Assembly: GCA_038232455.1 (NCBI GenBank)
Contig: JBBSHU010000002.1
Location: forward strand, 1-64,000
DNA: 64,000 nt
Source of the DNA: DATAQC01 sp038232455
GTDB taxonomy: Bacteria > Actinomycetota > Acidimicrobiia > Acidimicrobiales > AC-14
Direction of reading: 5' to 3'
Shown: in pieces, positions 14,975 through 24,270 of the stretch
How positions within the stretch are numbered: position 1 is the stretch's first letter
Layout: each line of letters begins with the position of its first letter
Notes under the pieces: model-generated
Databases searched by the model: none
Seen by the model: only the letters and a program-made list of their open reading frames with translations
What the model was told of the DNA's origin: nothing
Made by a program: the position numbers and the translations under genes

Positions 14975-15850
14975 CACAGGAGTTGAGGGAATGCGGACGT
15001 CGAGGTTGGACACCGTCCGTCCGTCCACTGCTGCCAACACGGTGAGTGCAGCCTGTAGCTTGTCGGCGACGCCCGTGGTGTCCCCGACCAGGACCACCCC
15101 CTGGGGTTTCAGGCGCAGCTCGACGCCGTTGGTCCCGAGGGTCACCGTCGCCACTCTCGGAGCCAGGGCCGGCGGCAGTTGGGCGGCCACCTCCAACGGA
15201 TCGCGTGCCGGCGGTGCCACGCTGGTCCCTGGAGCCCCGGCGGCGGGGCCGTCGATGACGACCAGGTCCGGAGGCGGGACCACGGCCGGAGCGAGCACCC
15301 GGCCGGTTCGGTCGACGAGCACCCACGCCGCGCCACCCTGCCGGGTCACTGCCGTCGCCGTTCGTTCGACGACCCGGATCCGTACGGTGGAGGGCCATTC
15401 GCGCACCACGTCGGTGCGCAACACCCACGGCAAGCTCGACACCCGTCGTGCCGCCCCGGCACCGTCGACGTCGGTCATGGCAATACCGCGATCGATGCCG
15501 GCGGCGGCGCCCACGGCGGGGGCCCCGGTATGCGTCGCCCCCTGGATCACGACCCGGTCGACGTCGAGAAGCGGCGTCCGGGTGGCCCCCCAGGCCGCAA
15601 CCAGGACGGCCACGGTGACCAGGCCGACCACGACCAGGCGGAGCCGGCGGCGTCCCGCCGCCCGCACCACGTCGATCTGGCGTCGCCGGATCCGGGGGTC
15701 GATCGCCACCCGGGACGGGGCCGACCGCGCTGCCGGCACCAGGGGGCGTCCGCCGCCGCCAACCGCTGTTTCCCGGGTCACCCGACGGTCGTTCCGTCGC
15801 CTCCCCCTACCCTCGACCTTTGGTCGAACGTTAGGATCTGAAGTCTTCAT
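14960..15850 (-). CDS. ftsQ: Cell division protein FtsQ
   Basis: A 296-residue bitopic divisome protein. A basic cytoplasmic N terminus (about 69 residues, many Arg) is followed by one membrane helix (70-89), then a POTRA domain from about 93 (LLDVDRVVIQGATHTGAPAV) and the FtsQ domain (LPWVLRTDVVREWPSTVRIRV). The last stretch ends in PSTPVLTRL. It scaffolds FtsL and FtsB-type partners with FtsW and FtsI. Its ATG overlaps the murB stop as ATGA. Confidence 0.95.
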   Translation of the reverse strand: MKTSDPNVRPKVEGRGRRRNDRRVTRETAVGGGGRPLVPAARSAPSRVAIDPRIRRRQIDVVRAAGRRRLRLVVVGLVTVAVLVAAWGATRTPLLDVDRVVIQGATHTGAPAVGAAAGIDRGIAMTDVDGAGAARRVSSLPWVLRTDVVREWPSTVRIRVVERTATAVTRQGGAAWVLVDRTGRVLAPAVVPPPDLVVIDGPAAGAPGTSVAPPARDPLEVAAQLPPALAPRVATVTLGTNGVELRLKPQGVVLVGDTTGVADKLQAALTVLAAVDGRTVSNLDVRIPSTPVLTRL

Positions 15851-16788
15851 CGAGCCTCCTCACCGAACCCGACCAGGTGGTTCTCGACCTGGAGCTCCAC
15901 TCCGGCGCGCTGTTCCACCAGGCGGGCCACCTCGGCTATGAGCGCAGCCACGTCATCGGCCGATCCACCATCGTCCACCTGTACGAAGTTGGCATGCTTC
16001 GGAGACACGAACGCGGATCCCCGCCGTAGGCCCTTCAACCCGGCCTCGTCGATCAGTCGGCCGGCGGAGTGGCCGGGTGGGTTGGTGAACACCGATCCGC
16101 CGTTGCTTCCCCCGGGCTGGTGCTCCCGCCGCCAGCGGACGATGTCGGCGATGGCCTCCTCCGAGGCGTGGCGGTCACCCGGTGCGAGGGCGAACCGGGC
16201 CGAGACCACCACCTGATCCCGGCCCAGGGCCGAGCGCCGGTAGCCGAGGTCCAGGCGGTCGGCCCCGACGGTGCCGTGAAGGTGGGCGCCACCACGGTTC
16301 TCACCGATCAGGTCGTGAACCCGGGCGCTCACCAGGTTCCGGCTGACGTCGCTGCCGTGGCCCCCGGCGTTCATGCGTACGGCGCCACCCACCGAGCCGG
16401 GCACGCCCACCGACCATTCCATGCCGGTGAGGCCGGCGACCGCCGTCCGCCGGGCCAGGACGGGCAGGCTCACCGAAGCCCCGGCCACCACGTCGGTGCC
16501 GTCGATGGTGATCTCGGCGAACCCGGAGCCGAGCACCACGGCCAGACCGGGAAAGCCGCCATCGGCGACGAGCAGGTTCGAGCCCCGGCCCACGACGAGC
16601 ACGTCCACTCCCGACTCCCGCACCGCCCGCCCGACCAGCTCCAGGTCGCCCTCGTCGGCGACCTCGACGAACAGGGCGGCCGGGCCCCCGACTCGGTAGC
16701 TGGTGAGCGGCCCGACCGGCACCCCGTGCCGGGCCCGCTCGCCCAGGACCGAGGCGGCCACCTCGACGGCATCGTCGACGCCGCTCAA
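15847..16788 (-). CDS. murB: UDP-N-acetylenolpyruvoylglucosamine reductase
   Basis: A 313-residue FAD enzyme that reduces UDP-GlcNAc-enolpyruvate to UDP-MurNAc. FAD-binding and catalytic segments are visible: SYRVGGPAALFVEV, VVGRGSNLLVADGGFPGL, GVPGSVGGAVRMNAGGHG and NGGSVFTNPPGHSAG with the catalytic Ser. The start is the TTG at 16788, which shares bases with the murC stop (TTGA); a GTG nine codons later is the alternative. In Streptomyces and mycobacteria murB lies elsewhere, whereas here it is inside the division cluster between murC and ftsQ, as in several other Gram-positive lineages. Confidence 0.94.
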   Translation of the reverse strand: MSGVDDAVEVAASVLGERARHGVPVGPLTSYRVGGPAALFVEVADEGDLELVGRAVRESGVDVLVVGRGSNLLVADGGFPGLAVVLGSGFAEITIDGTDVVAGASVSLPVLARRTAVAGLTGMEWSVGVPGSVGGAVRMNAGGHGSDVSRNLVSARVHDLIGENRGGAHLHGTVGADRLDLGYRRSALGRDQVVVSARFALAPGDRHASEEAIADIVRWRREHQPGGSNGGSVFTNPPGHSAGRLIDEAGLKGLRRGSAFVSPKHANFVQVDDGGSADDVAALIAEVARLVEQRAGVELQVENHLVGFGEEAR

Positions 16789-18221
16789 CCGCCCACCTCG
16801 GCGGGCGCGGGGGCGGGGTCGGTACCCATCAGGTCGACGGCCAGCGTGGTGACGTCGCCGGCGCCGACAGTGAGGCACACGTCGCCGGGTCGGAGCCGGG
16901 TCCGCAGGAACTCCAGCACCTCGTCCCGCCGGGGCAGCCAGGCCACGGCCTGGACCGGGCGGGCCTCGCAGACGGCGTCGACGACCAGTTTTCCGGTGAC
17001 GCCGGGCAGAGGAGCCTCCCCGGCGCCGTAGACGTCGGTGACGACGAGCAGGTCGACGCCGTCGAACACGGTGCCGAACGCCCGCCAGAGAGCGGCGGTG
17101 CGGCTGTACCGGTGGGGCTGGAACACGCACACCACCCGTCGCCAGCCGCCACCCCGCGCCGAGGCCACGGCGGCGGCCACCTTGGCGGGCAGGTGGGCGT
17201 AGTCGTCGACCACGGTCACACCACCGGCCTGGCCCCTCACCTGGAAGCGCCGATCGACACCGGGATAGGCGGCCAGGGCCGTAGCGAGGCCGTCGAACGA
17301 CCCCCGGACCGCCCCACCCTCCACGGCTGCGGCCAGGGCGGCGGCGGCGTTGAGGGCATTGTGACGCCCGGGAGCGGGGACCCGCACTTGGCCCAGCGGC
17401 CGCCCACGGTGCTCGAGCACGAAGCTGCTGGCCGCCGGCTCCAGCACCAGGCCGGCCAGACGGTAGTCGGCGTCGGGGGTTGTCCCGTAGGTGGCCGCTC
17501 CGACCTGGCGGCCGATCCGGGCGGCAGGCGGGTCGTCGGCGCAGACGAGTGCCTTGCGAGCACCGGTGAGGAACCGGCCGAAGGCGGCCTCCAGGGCGTC
17601 GAGGTCGCCCCAGTGGTCGAGGTGGTCGGGCGCCACGCTCGTTACCACGGCCACCTCGACCGGGAGGTCGAGGAAGGTACCGTCGCTCTCGTCGGCCTCG
17701 ACCACGAACCACTCGCCGCTGTCCCATCGGGCCCCGGTGGCCATCCCACCGATCAAGCCGCCGACGATGTAGGACGGCCGCAGGCCGGCTCCCGCCAGGG
17801 TCGTGGCGAGCATGGCCGTGGTGGACGTCTTGCCGTGGGTCCCGGCAACGGCAATGGTCCGGCGAGAGGCAGCGATGGCGGCCAGCATCGGTCCCCGGCG
17901 GACCACGGGGATGCCCCGGTCGCGAGCGGCGGCCAACTCGGGGTTATCCGCCGGTATGGCCGTTGACGGTGTGACGATCTCGGCTCCCTCCACGGCGGAA
18001 GCGTCGTGGCCGACGGTCGTCGCCACCCCCATGGAGGCGAGGCGCTCCACCACGGGCGACCCCACCAGGTCGCTACCGGACACGTGGTGGCCCTGGGCCA
18101 TCAGCACCTCGGCGATGGCGCTCATGCCTGCGCCCCCGATGCCCACCAGATGGACGCGCCGGGGATGGGTCAGATCCGGGCCGGCATTCCGTTCAGGCAC
18201 GGAGCCGGAGAGATCAGCCAC
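16785..18221 (-). CDS. murC: UDP-N-acetylmuramate--L-alanine ligase
   Basis: A 478-residue Mur ligase that adds L-Ala to UDP-MurNAc. The Rossmann start HLVGIGGAGMSAIAEVL (24-40), P-loop GTHGKTSTTAML and central DHLDHWGDLDALEAAF motif define MurC. The N terminus is odd: residues 4-12, SGSVPERNA, are encoded by a second copy of the short repeat found in ileS. The ATG overlaps the murG stop by 8 bases (ATGGCTGA), the same junction as between murD and ftsW. Confidence 0.97.
   Translation of the reverse strand: MADLSGSVPERNAGPDLTHPRRVHLVGIGGAGMSAIAEVLMAQGHHVSGSDLVGSPVVERLASMGVATTVGHDASAVEGAEIVTPSTAIPADNPELAAARDRGIPVVRRGPMLAAIAASRRTIAVAGTHGKTSTTAMLATTLAGAGLRPSYIVGGLIGGMATGARWDSGEWFVVEADESDGTFLDLPVEVAVVTSVAPDHLDHWGDLDALEAAFGRFLTGARKALVCADDPPAARIGRQVGAATYGTTPDADYRLAGLVLEPAASSFVLEHRGRPLGQVRVPAPGRHNALNAAAALAAAVEGGAVRGSFDGLATALAAYPGVDRRFQVRGQAGGVTVVDDYAHLPAKVAAAVASARGGGWRRVVCVFQPHRYSRTAALWRAFGTVFDGVDLLVVTDVYGAGEAPLPGVTGKLVVDAVCEARPVQAVAWLPRRDEVLEFLRTRLRPGDVCLTVGAGDVTTLAVDLMGTDPAPAPAEVGG
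18183..18210 (-). repeat. Second dispersed repeat, murC copy
   Basis: On the minus strand it reads CCGGCTCCGTGCCTGAACGG plus AATGCCGG, differing from the ileS copy at 8483 by about three bases in 28. It encodes part of the variable MurC N terminus in the same frame as in ileS (GSVPER). Confidence 0.6.
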
Positions 18222-19311
18222 GCCGGGCGTGCTCCTCGACCAGGGCGACGACGGCCTCGGCGGCGTCGCGGTGGGCTGCTCCGGCGGCGGCTGTCGCCAT
18301 GGCCGTAAGGGTGGCCTTGTCGTCGACGAGGGCGTCGACCTCGGCCACCAGGCGGGCGCCGTTCAGCTCGCTGTCAGCCACCATCACCGCGGCGCCGGCG
18401 TCGACCAGGTGCCGGGCGTTGGCGGTCTGATGGTCGCCCGGGGCGCCGGGGAGGGGGACGAGGATCGACGGGAGGCCGACGGCGGTGAGCTCGGCCACCG
18501 ACCCCCCCGCCCGGCAGACGGCCACATCGGCCGCCGCCAGCAGCAGGTCCATGCGCTCCTCGTACTCCACCGGGTGGTACACCAACCCGCCGGCGGGCAG
18601 GGTGGGGATCGACTCGCTCACCAGTCCCCAGTCCCGACGCCCGACCACGTGGCGTACGACCAGGTCGGTCCGATCGGCCCACCGGTCGAGTGCCTCCAGG
18701 ACGGCCAGGTTGATCCGACGTGAGCCCAGCGACCCACCGAAGGCCGCCACCACCGTCCGGTCGGTGGGAAGGCCGAGCGCCCGGCGGGCCTCGTCGCAAT
18801 CGCGCTCCCGGTCGACAGCGAGCACCTCAGGGCGCACGGGGTTCCCCGTGACCGTGGCCCGGGCCAGCCCGGTGCCCGGGAAGGATGCCGCAGTGGCCCG
18901 GGCGAAGGGCCCGAAGAGCCGGTTGGCGGCGCCGGGAACGGCGTTCTGCTCGCACAGGACGAGGGGCACCCGAAACACGATGGCGGCCGCCGCTCCGGGC
19001 ACGCTCGCGTAGCCGCCCAGCGAGACCACCACGGCCGGCCGCCGCCTCCTCATCTCCGACAGCGCCGTCGCCGCGGCTCGGACCAGCCCCCATGCAGCGA
19101 CAATGCTGGCTCGCGACAATCGTCGCTCGATGCCCCGCCCGGGCAGAAGGGTGACGCCGAAACCTGCCTCGGGCACGAGCCGGGCCTCGATGCCGACCGC
19201 GCTGCCCATCCAGTGGACGCTGTCGGGGGAATGCCCGGCGGCCACCAGGGCCTGGGCCACGGCCAGGCCGGGCAGGACATGGCCGGCCGTCCCGCCCCCG
19301 GCGATCAACAT
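18214..19311 (-). CDS. murG: Lipid II synthase MurG
   Basis: A 365-residue GT28 glycosyltransferase that adds GlcNAc to lipid I on the inner membrane face. The N-terminal GGGTAGHVLPGLAVAQAL, then VVSLGGYASVPG, EQNAVPGAANRL, GGSLGSRRIN and the donor-site segment VCRAGGSVAELTAVGLPSIL with GDHQTANARHL follow the family order. The ATG at 19311 has a ribosome site (GAGGGG) 6 bases away. A TTG at 19347 that overlaps the ftsW stop is a possible alternative and would add 12 residues. Confidence 0.96.
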   Translation of the reverse strand: MLIAGGGTAGHVLPGLAVAQALVAAGHSPDSVHWMGSAVGIEARLVPEAGFGVTLLPGRGIERRLSRASIVAAWGLVRAAATALSEMRRRRPAVVVSLGGYASVPGAAAAIVFRVPLVLCEQNAVPGAANRLFGPFARATAASFPGTGLARATVTGNPVRPEVLAVDRERDCDEARRALGLPTDRTVVAAFGGSLGSRRINLAVLEALDRWADRTDLVVRHVVGRRDWGLVSESIPTLPAGGLVYHPVEYEERMDLLLAAADVAVCRAGGSVAELTAVGLPSILVPLPGAPGDHQTANARHLVDAGAAVMVADSELNGARLVAEVDALVDDKATLTAMATAAAGAAHRDAAEAVVALVEEHARRG

Positions 19312-19343
19312 CCAGGTCCCCTCGGCGCCAAACCGGCCCGACC

Positions 19344-20591
19344 TCAACGGAGGACCGACGACACCACTCCCGCGCGCCGGGGCCGGGACCGACCCGTCGG
19401 CGTCGTCGCATCGGACCGAACTTTGGCCGACCCCTGCCGGGCCACGTTGGCGAGCATGCCGACGGCAGCCATGGTGATCACGAGCGACGAGCCGCCGAAT
19501 GACACGAACGGGAGCGGCACACCCGTCACCGGGAGGATCCCGATCACCGCCCCCACGTTGATGACGGCCTGACCCACGACCCAGACAGTGACGCCGGAGG
19601 CCAGCAGGGTGCCGAAGTGATCGGGCGCCCGCATCGCTGCCCGCACGCCGAGCACGGCAAAGCTGGCGAAGAGGGCGACGACGAGCACCGACCCCACCAG
19701 GCCCAGCTCCTCGCCGATGATGGCGAAGATGAAGTCGGTGTGGGCGTTGGGCAGGAACCCCCACTTGGCCCGGCTGGCGCCGAGGCCCACGCCGGTCACG
19801 TGGCCGGTACCGAGAGCCACCAGGGACTGGGCCATCTGGTAGCCGGTGTTGGACGGGTCCTTCCACGGGTTCATGAAGGAGAACATCCGCGCCCGGCGGT
19901 AGCCCTCGGCCAGGCTGAAGAACACCCCGGCAGCGCTGACAGCCAGGGTGAGAAGGCCCATCTGGGCCAGGGGTGCGCCGCCCACGAACAGCACCGTCAG
20001 CACGACGATCACCATGATCATGGCGGTTCCCATGTCGGGCTGCTTCAGGATGAGCAGGGCCGCCACCCCGGTGAGCACCAGGACGGGTCGGAGCACGACC
20101 GCTCCGGGGCCGCTGCGCGCCGTCCGTCGGGCCAGGAGGTCCGCCGTGAACAGCAGCATGGCCAACTTCATCACCTCGGACGGCTGGAACCGGGCCTGGC
20201 CGATGCCGATCCAGCGGGCCGACCCTCCGACGGTGACGCCCACGCCGGGAATGAGCACGAGAACGAGCAACGCCATGCACAACACGGTCAGGGGGACGGC
20301 CACCTGTCGCCACTTCCGATAGTCGACCCGGGTGGTGAGGCCCATGGCCAGCGCGCCGGCGCCCACCCACACCAGCTGGCGCTCGAAGAGGACCCACGGT
20401 CCGCCGTAGATACGGAGGGCCGACACCGACGACGCCGACAACACCATCATCAGGCCGATCCCACACAACAGGGCGACGACCGCCGGCAACGCGGTCCAGC
20501 TCCGGTCCCGTCGGTCGATGGTCGGTCGATCGGCTGGTAAGGCCTTGCCGGCCGGCCGGCTGAGTCGGGTGAGAAGGTCAGTGTCAGCCAT
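19344..20591 (-). CDS. ftsW: Peptidoglycan glycosyltransferase FtsW (SEDS)
   Basis: A 415-residue SEDS polymerase that makes septal glycan together with FtsI. About ten membrane helices are predicted. Family motifs include GSARWIGIGQARFQPSEVMKL, KQPDMGTAMIM, the extracytoplasmic MNPWKDPSNTGYQ segment with the catalytic Asp, and VPLPFVSFGGSS near the end. The last 30 residues are a basic cytoplasmic tail. The start ATG at 20591 overlaps murD by 8 bases (ATGGCTGA). Confidence 0.96.
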   Translation of the reverse strand: MADTDLLTRLSRPAGKALPADRPTIDRRDRSWTALPAVVALLCGIGLMMVLSASSVSALRIYGGPWVLFERQLVWVGAGALAMGLTTRVDYRKWRQVAVPLTVLCMALLVLVLIPGVGVTVGGSARWIGIGQARFQPSEVMKLAMLLFTADLLARRTARSGPGAVVLRPVLVLTGVAALLILKQPDMGTAMIMVIVVLTVLFVGGAPLAQMGLLTLAVSAAGVFFSLAEGYRRARMFSFMNPWKDPSNTGYQMAQSLVALGTGHVTGVGLGASRAKWGFLPNAHTDFIFAIIGEELGLVGSVLVVALFASFAVLGVRAAMRAPDHFGTLLASGVTVWVVGQAVINVGAVIGILPVTGVPLPFVSFGGSSLVITMAAVGMLANVARQGSAKVRSDATTPTGRSRPRRAGVVSSVLR

Positions 20592-21915
20592 TGGCTGCTC
20601 CCGTTCCGAGGAGACGGTGGACACATCGGGCGAAGTCGTCGCCCCGTTCGGCATAGGACCCGTACATGTCGAACGAGGCGCACCCCGGCGACAGGAGGAC
20701 GGCGTCACCGCTCTGTGCGACCGCGGCCGCAGCCGCCACCGCCTCGGTCATGGACCCGGCACGGGTCACCGGGCGCAGGCCGGCGAAGGCAGCTTCCACT
20801 TCGGCAGCTGCCTCACCGATGGCCACCACGGCGCGAACCGATGCGGCCGATCTGGCCAGCAGCGTGAGATCGAGGCCCTTGTTGCGACCACCGGCGACCA
20901 GTACGGCCGAATCGAATGCGGACAGCGCGGCCAGCACGGCATGGGGGTTGGTGGCCTTGGAGTCGTCGAACCAACGGATGCCGCCGGCGTCGGCCACGAG
21001 GGCGAGCCGGTGGGGCAGGTTGTCGAACCGGCGTAGGGCGGCGCGCACCCCTGCGAGGGTGCCCCCGGCGGCCAGGGCGGCAGCCGAGGCGGCCAGGGCG
21101 TTGGCCACGTCGTGGGGCAACGACCGACGCAGTTCGGAAGCAGGCAGGATCTCACCCGGCGGCCCCACGAGGATCCCGTCGGCCAGCCGCCAGTCGGCCG
21201 GGCCCACCAGCCCGAACGTCTCCACGGTCGCCGGGGCGTCGGCCGCGTGCCGGGCCACCACTGGGTCGTCGGCGTTGGCCACGGCCAGGTCGCCCTTTTT
21301 CTGCTGGGCCCAGATGCGGGCCTTGGCGGCGGCGTAGGCGTCGAGGTCGCCGTGCCAGTCCAGGTGGTCCTCGGCCACGTTGAGCCACACCCCGACCTTC
21401 GGACGGAAGGTGTCGGTGCACCAGAGCTGGAACGACGACACCTCGGCCACCACCACCTCGACATCGCGCCGGACAGCGTCGGACAAGGGGACGCCGATGT
21501 TGCCACCGGCGACGGCGGGAACATCCGACGCGATCAGCATCTCGGCGATCAACGCCGTCACCGTGGTCTTGCCATTGGTGCCGGTGACGGCCACCAGAGG
21601 CAGGTCGGTCCAGCGGAAGGCCAACTCCACCTCGCCGCGCACCGGAACGCCCCGGGCCGAGGCCAGGTCGAACACGGGATGGACAAGGGGTACGCCCGGG
21701 CTGGGCACGACGACATCGGCCCCTTCGACGAGGGCGACGAGCGCCGGAGCATCGGGAGCCTCGACGAGTTCGATGCCGAGACGGGTCGCCTGGGCCCGGA
21801 CCTCCTCGTCAGGGGCGTCGTCGAGGGCGACCACGCGGGCACCTCGATCGTGCAGATGGCGCGCAACCGCAATGCCGCTGCGTCCGAGGCCCACGATCAG
21901 GGCGACTTCAGGCAC
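20584..21915 (-). CDS. murD: UDP-N-acetylmuramoyl-L-alanine--D-glutamate ligase
   Basis: A 443-residue Mur ligase adding D-Glu. The N-terminal VALIVGLGRSGIAVARHL, P-loop VTGTNGKTTVTALI, EVSSFQLWCTDTFRPKVGV and the late WFDDSKATNPHA with GGRNKGLDL are all MurD hallmarks. I start at the GTG at 21915, which gives MPEVALIVG and an 8-base overlap (GTGCCTGA) with mraY, the same junction style as two others in the cluster. An ATG at 21936 would add seven residues and overlap mraY by 29 bases. Confidence 0.95.
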   Translation of the reverse strand: MPEVALIVGLGRSGIAVARHLHDRGARVVALDDAPDEEVRAQATRLGIELVEAPDAPALVALVEGADVVVPSPGVPLVHPVFDLASARGVPVRGEVELAFRWTDLPLVAVTGTNGKTTVTALIAEMLIASDVPAVAGGNIGVPLSDAVRRDVEVVVAEVSSFQLWCTDTFRPKVGVWLNVAEDHLDWHGDLDAYAAAKARIWAQQKKGDLAVANADDPVVARHAADAPATVETFGLVGPADWRLADGILVGPPGEILPASELRRSLPHDVANALAASAAALAAGGTLAGVRAALRRFDNLPHRLALVADAGGIRWFDDSKATNPHAVLAALSAFDSAVLVAGGRNKGLDLTLLARSAASVRAVVAIGEAAAEVEAAFAGLRPVTRAGSMTEAVAAAAAVAQSGDAVLLSPGCASFDMYGSYAERGDDFARCVHRLLGTGAANG

Positions 21916-22948
21916 TGGACACCGCCGAGCAGCCATGGGAGAGGAAGTCGGCGTAGAAGAGGCCTACAGCGAGGGCTCCGAACAGCCCGGCGATGATCCA
22001 GAAGCGCACGATCACCGTGGTCTCCGGCCAGCCCAACAGTTCGAAATGGTGATGGATCGGCGCCATCCGGAACACCCGGCGCCCCACTATCTGGAAGGCG
22101 GCCACCTGCACGACCACCGACATGGTGACCATCACGAACAACCCACCCACGACCGGCAACAGAAACTGCGTGTTGGTCGTGAGCGCGAGCGCGCCAAGGG
22201 CGGCACCGATCGCCAACGATCCCGTATCGCCCATGAAGATGCGCGCCGGGGCGGCGTTCCACCAAAGGAAACCGGCGCAGGTCCCCGTGAAGGCGGCGGC
22301 CACGAGGGCCAGGTCGAGGGCCGGCCCCACGCCATAGCAGTCGGGGTGGCGAAACTGCCAGAAGCCGATGAACACGAACGTGGCGAAGGCGAAGATGGCC
22401 GAGCCACCCGCGAGGCCGTCGAGGCCGTCGGTGAGGTTCACAGCGTTGGCGGAGGCGAGGATGACGACCACGGCGAAGATGCACCAGATGGGGACCCCGA
22501 GGCCGACGCCGATGGACCGGGTGAACGACAGGTCGGTACGCACCTTGGCCTTGTAGACGGCCAGGACGGCGAACAACAGCGCAATTCCGATCAGGCCGAC
22601 CACCTTGGCCGTCTTGTTCAGGCCCAGGCTGCGCTGGCGGGAGATCTTGATCCAGTCGTCGAGGAACCCCACGGCCCCGGCACCGACCGTGACCAGGCCC
22701 ACCAACAGGCCGGCACTGGTGAACACGGCCCCGGTGTTGAGATGGCCGGCCAGGTAGCCGAGGGTCACCGCCCCCAGCATGGTGATCCCCCCCATCGTCG
22801 GGGTGCCCGCCTTGGTGATGTGCCCCTGCGGACCATCCTCGCGGATCCGCTGGCCGATCCCCCGTTCCTGGAAGGCACGGATGAGGAGGGGCGTGCCCAT
22901 CATCGAGGCCAGCAGCCCCACCCCGAGGGCCACGAGCAGCGCTACCAC
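21908..22948 (-). CDS. mraY: Phospho-MurNAc-pentapeptide transferase MraY
   Basis: A 346-residue polytopic enzyme making lipid I from UDP-MurNAc-pentapeptide and undecaprenyl phosphate. Ten membrane helices are expected. Key cytoplasmic motifs are GTPTMGGI, FLDDWIK, NAVNLTDGLDGLAGG, FMGDTGSLAIG and PIHHHFELLGW. It starts with GTG, overlapping the murF stop by 7 bases. Confidence 0.97.
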   Translation of the reverse strand: MVALLVALGVGLLASMMGTPLLIRAFQERGIGQRIREDGPQGHITKAGTPTMGGITMLGAVTLGYLAGHLNTGAVFTSAGLLVGLVTVGAGAVGFLDDWIKISRQRSLGLNKTAKVVGLIGIALLFAVLAVYKAKVRTDLSFTRSIGVGLGVPIWCIFAVVVILASANAVNLTDGLDGLAGGSAIFAFATFVFIGFWQFRHPDCYGVGPALDLALVAAAFTGTCAGFLWWNAAPARIFMGDTGSLAIGAALGALALTTNTQFLLPVVGGLFVMVTMSVVVQVAAFQIVGRRVFRMAPIHHHFELLGWPETTVIVRFWIIAGLFGALAVGLFYADFLSHGCSAVSSA

Positions 22949-24270
22949 GCCGCCATCCTCTCCACCGAGCCGGCGAGAACGGTGGCCAGGCGCTCCATCC
23001 CGGCGGCCCGGCTGCCTTTGACGAGCACGGCGTCGCCGGGACCGACGGGCCCGATCAGGGCGACGGCACGGCCGATGTCGGCCACGTCCTCCCCCTGGTA
23101 GGCAGGGGCCCCGATCGTCACCAGCACGTCGATGCCGAGCGACCGGACGAGGGCGCCGATGCGGGCGTGCTCGGCGGCGGAGTGCTCGCCCAGCTCACAC
23201 ATGGGGCCGAGCACGGCGACCCGGCGCTCGGCGTCGAGGGCGGCCAGCGAGCGGAGAGCCACTTCGGTCGACGCCGGGTTGGCATTGTAGGAGTCGTTGA
23301 GAACGAGACCCCCGTCGAGCGAGCGGGTCAGCTCCATTCGCCACGGCGACGAGCGGGCCCGGCCCAGGCCGGCGGCCACCTCGTCGAGCGACACCCCCAG
23401 GGCCAGGGCGGCGGCGGCTGCGGCGGCGGCATTGGCAGCCTGGTGGGCACCCCGTACGCCCAGGTGCACATCGATGCTCCCCCACGACGACGCCAGCCGG
23501 AACGACGGTCGGAGCTCCCCGTCGACCACGACGTCGCACGCCCGGACATCACCGCCCTCGACCCCGTAGGTGAGCACCTGGGCGGCAGAGACCGACGCCA
23601 TGGCCGCCACCCGCTCGTCGTCGGCGTTGAGCACGGCGGTGCCCGAAGGCGGGAGGGCCTCGACCAGCTCGGCCTTGGCCCGGGCCACGTTGGCCAGCGA
23701 GCCCAGCATCTCCGTGTGGGCCAGCCCGACGTTGGTGACCACGCCGATCGTCGGGCCGGCGATCCGGCAGAGGGCGGCGATGTGGCCGATGCCTCTCGCG
23801 CCCATCTCGACCACGACCGCATTGGTGTCGTCGGCGGCATTCAACAGGGTGAGAGGCACTCCGAGCTCGTTGTTGAACGAGCGTTCGCTGGCGGCCACCC
23901 GCATCGGTCCGTCGAGGGCGGCGGCCAGAAGATCCTTGGTGGAGGTCTTGCCGGCGGAGCCGGTAATGCCGACCACCCGGTCCCCGAGACGTTGGCGAGC
24001 GGCCCGCCCGAGGTCGGCCAGGGCGGCGGTGGTGTCACCGACCAGTACAGCGGTTCCCGGCCCCGGCGCCTCGGAGCTCAGGTACGCAGCGGCTCCGGCC
24101 GCGAGGGCGTCGTCGATGAAGTCGTGGCCGTCACGGGCCGCTCTCACGGCCACGAACAGTTCCCCGCCCACGACCGAGCGGGAATCGATGGTGGCTCCCC
24201 TCACCTCGGTATCGGGCCCCGAAAGAACGCCACCCACGGCTTCGGCGACGGCGACGGCTCGCCACTTCAT
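22942..24270 (-). CDS. murF: UDP-MurNAc-tripeptide--D-Ala-D-Ala ligase MurF
   Basis: A 442-residue Mur ligase joining D-Ala-D-Ala to the UDP-MurNAc tripeptide. P-loop VVGITGSAGKTSTKDLLAAAL, NNELGVPLTLLNA, VVEMGARGIGHIAALC and the closing NDSYNANPAS motif identify MurF. The ATG overlaps the murE stop as ATGA. No ddl gene is present in the window, so the dipeptide must be supplied from elsewhere. Confidence 0.96.
   Translation of the reverse strand: MKWRAVAVAEAVGGVLSGPDTEVRGATIDSRSVVGGELFVAVRAARDGHDFIDDALAAGAAAYLSSEAPGPGTAVLVGDTTAALADLGRAARQRLGDRVVGITGSAGKTSTKDLLAAALDGPMRVAASERSFNNELGVPLTLLNAADDTNAVVVEMGARGIGHIAALCRIAGPTIGVVTNVGLAHTEMLGSLANVARAKAELVEALPPSGTAVLNADDERVAAMASVSAAQVLTYGVEGGDVRACDVVVDGELRPSFRLASSWGSIDVHLGVRGAHQAANAAAAAAAALALGVSLDEVAAGLGRARSSPWRMELTRSLDGGLVLNDSYNANPASTEVALRSLAALDAERRVAVLGPMCELGEHSAAEHARIGALVRSLGIDVLVTIGAPAYQGEDVADIGRAVALIGPVGPGDAVLVKGSRAAGMERLATVLAGSVERMAAW

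Noticed and set aside
15847..17727. A long minus-strand frame making murB twice its size
   Set aside because: The extra part overlaps murC in another frame. The TTG that overlaps the murC stop gives the normal MurB length.
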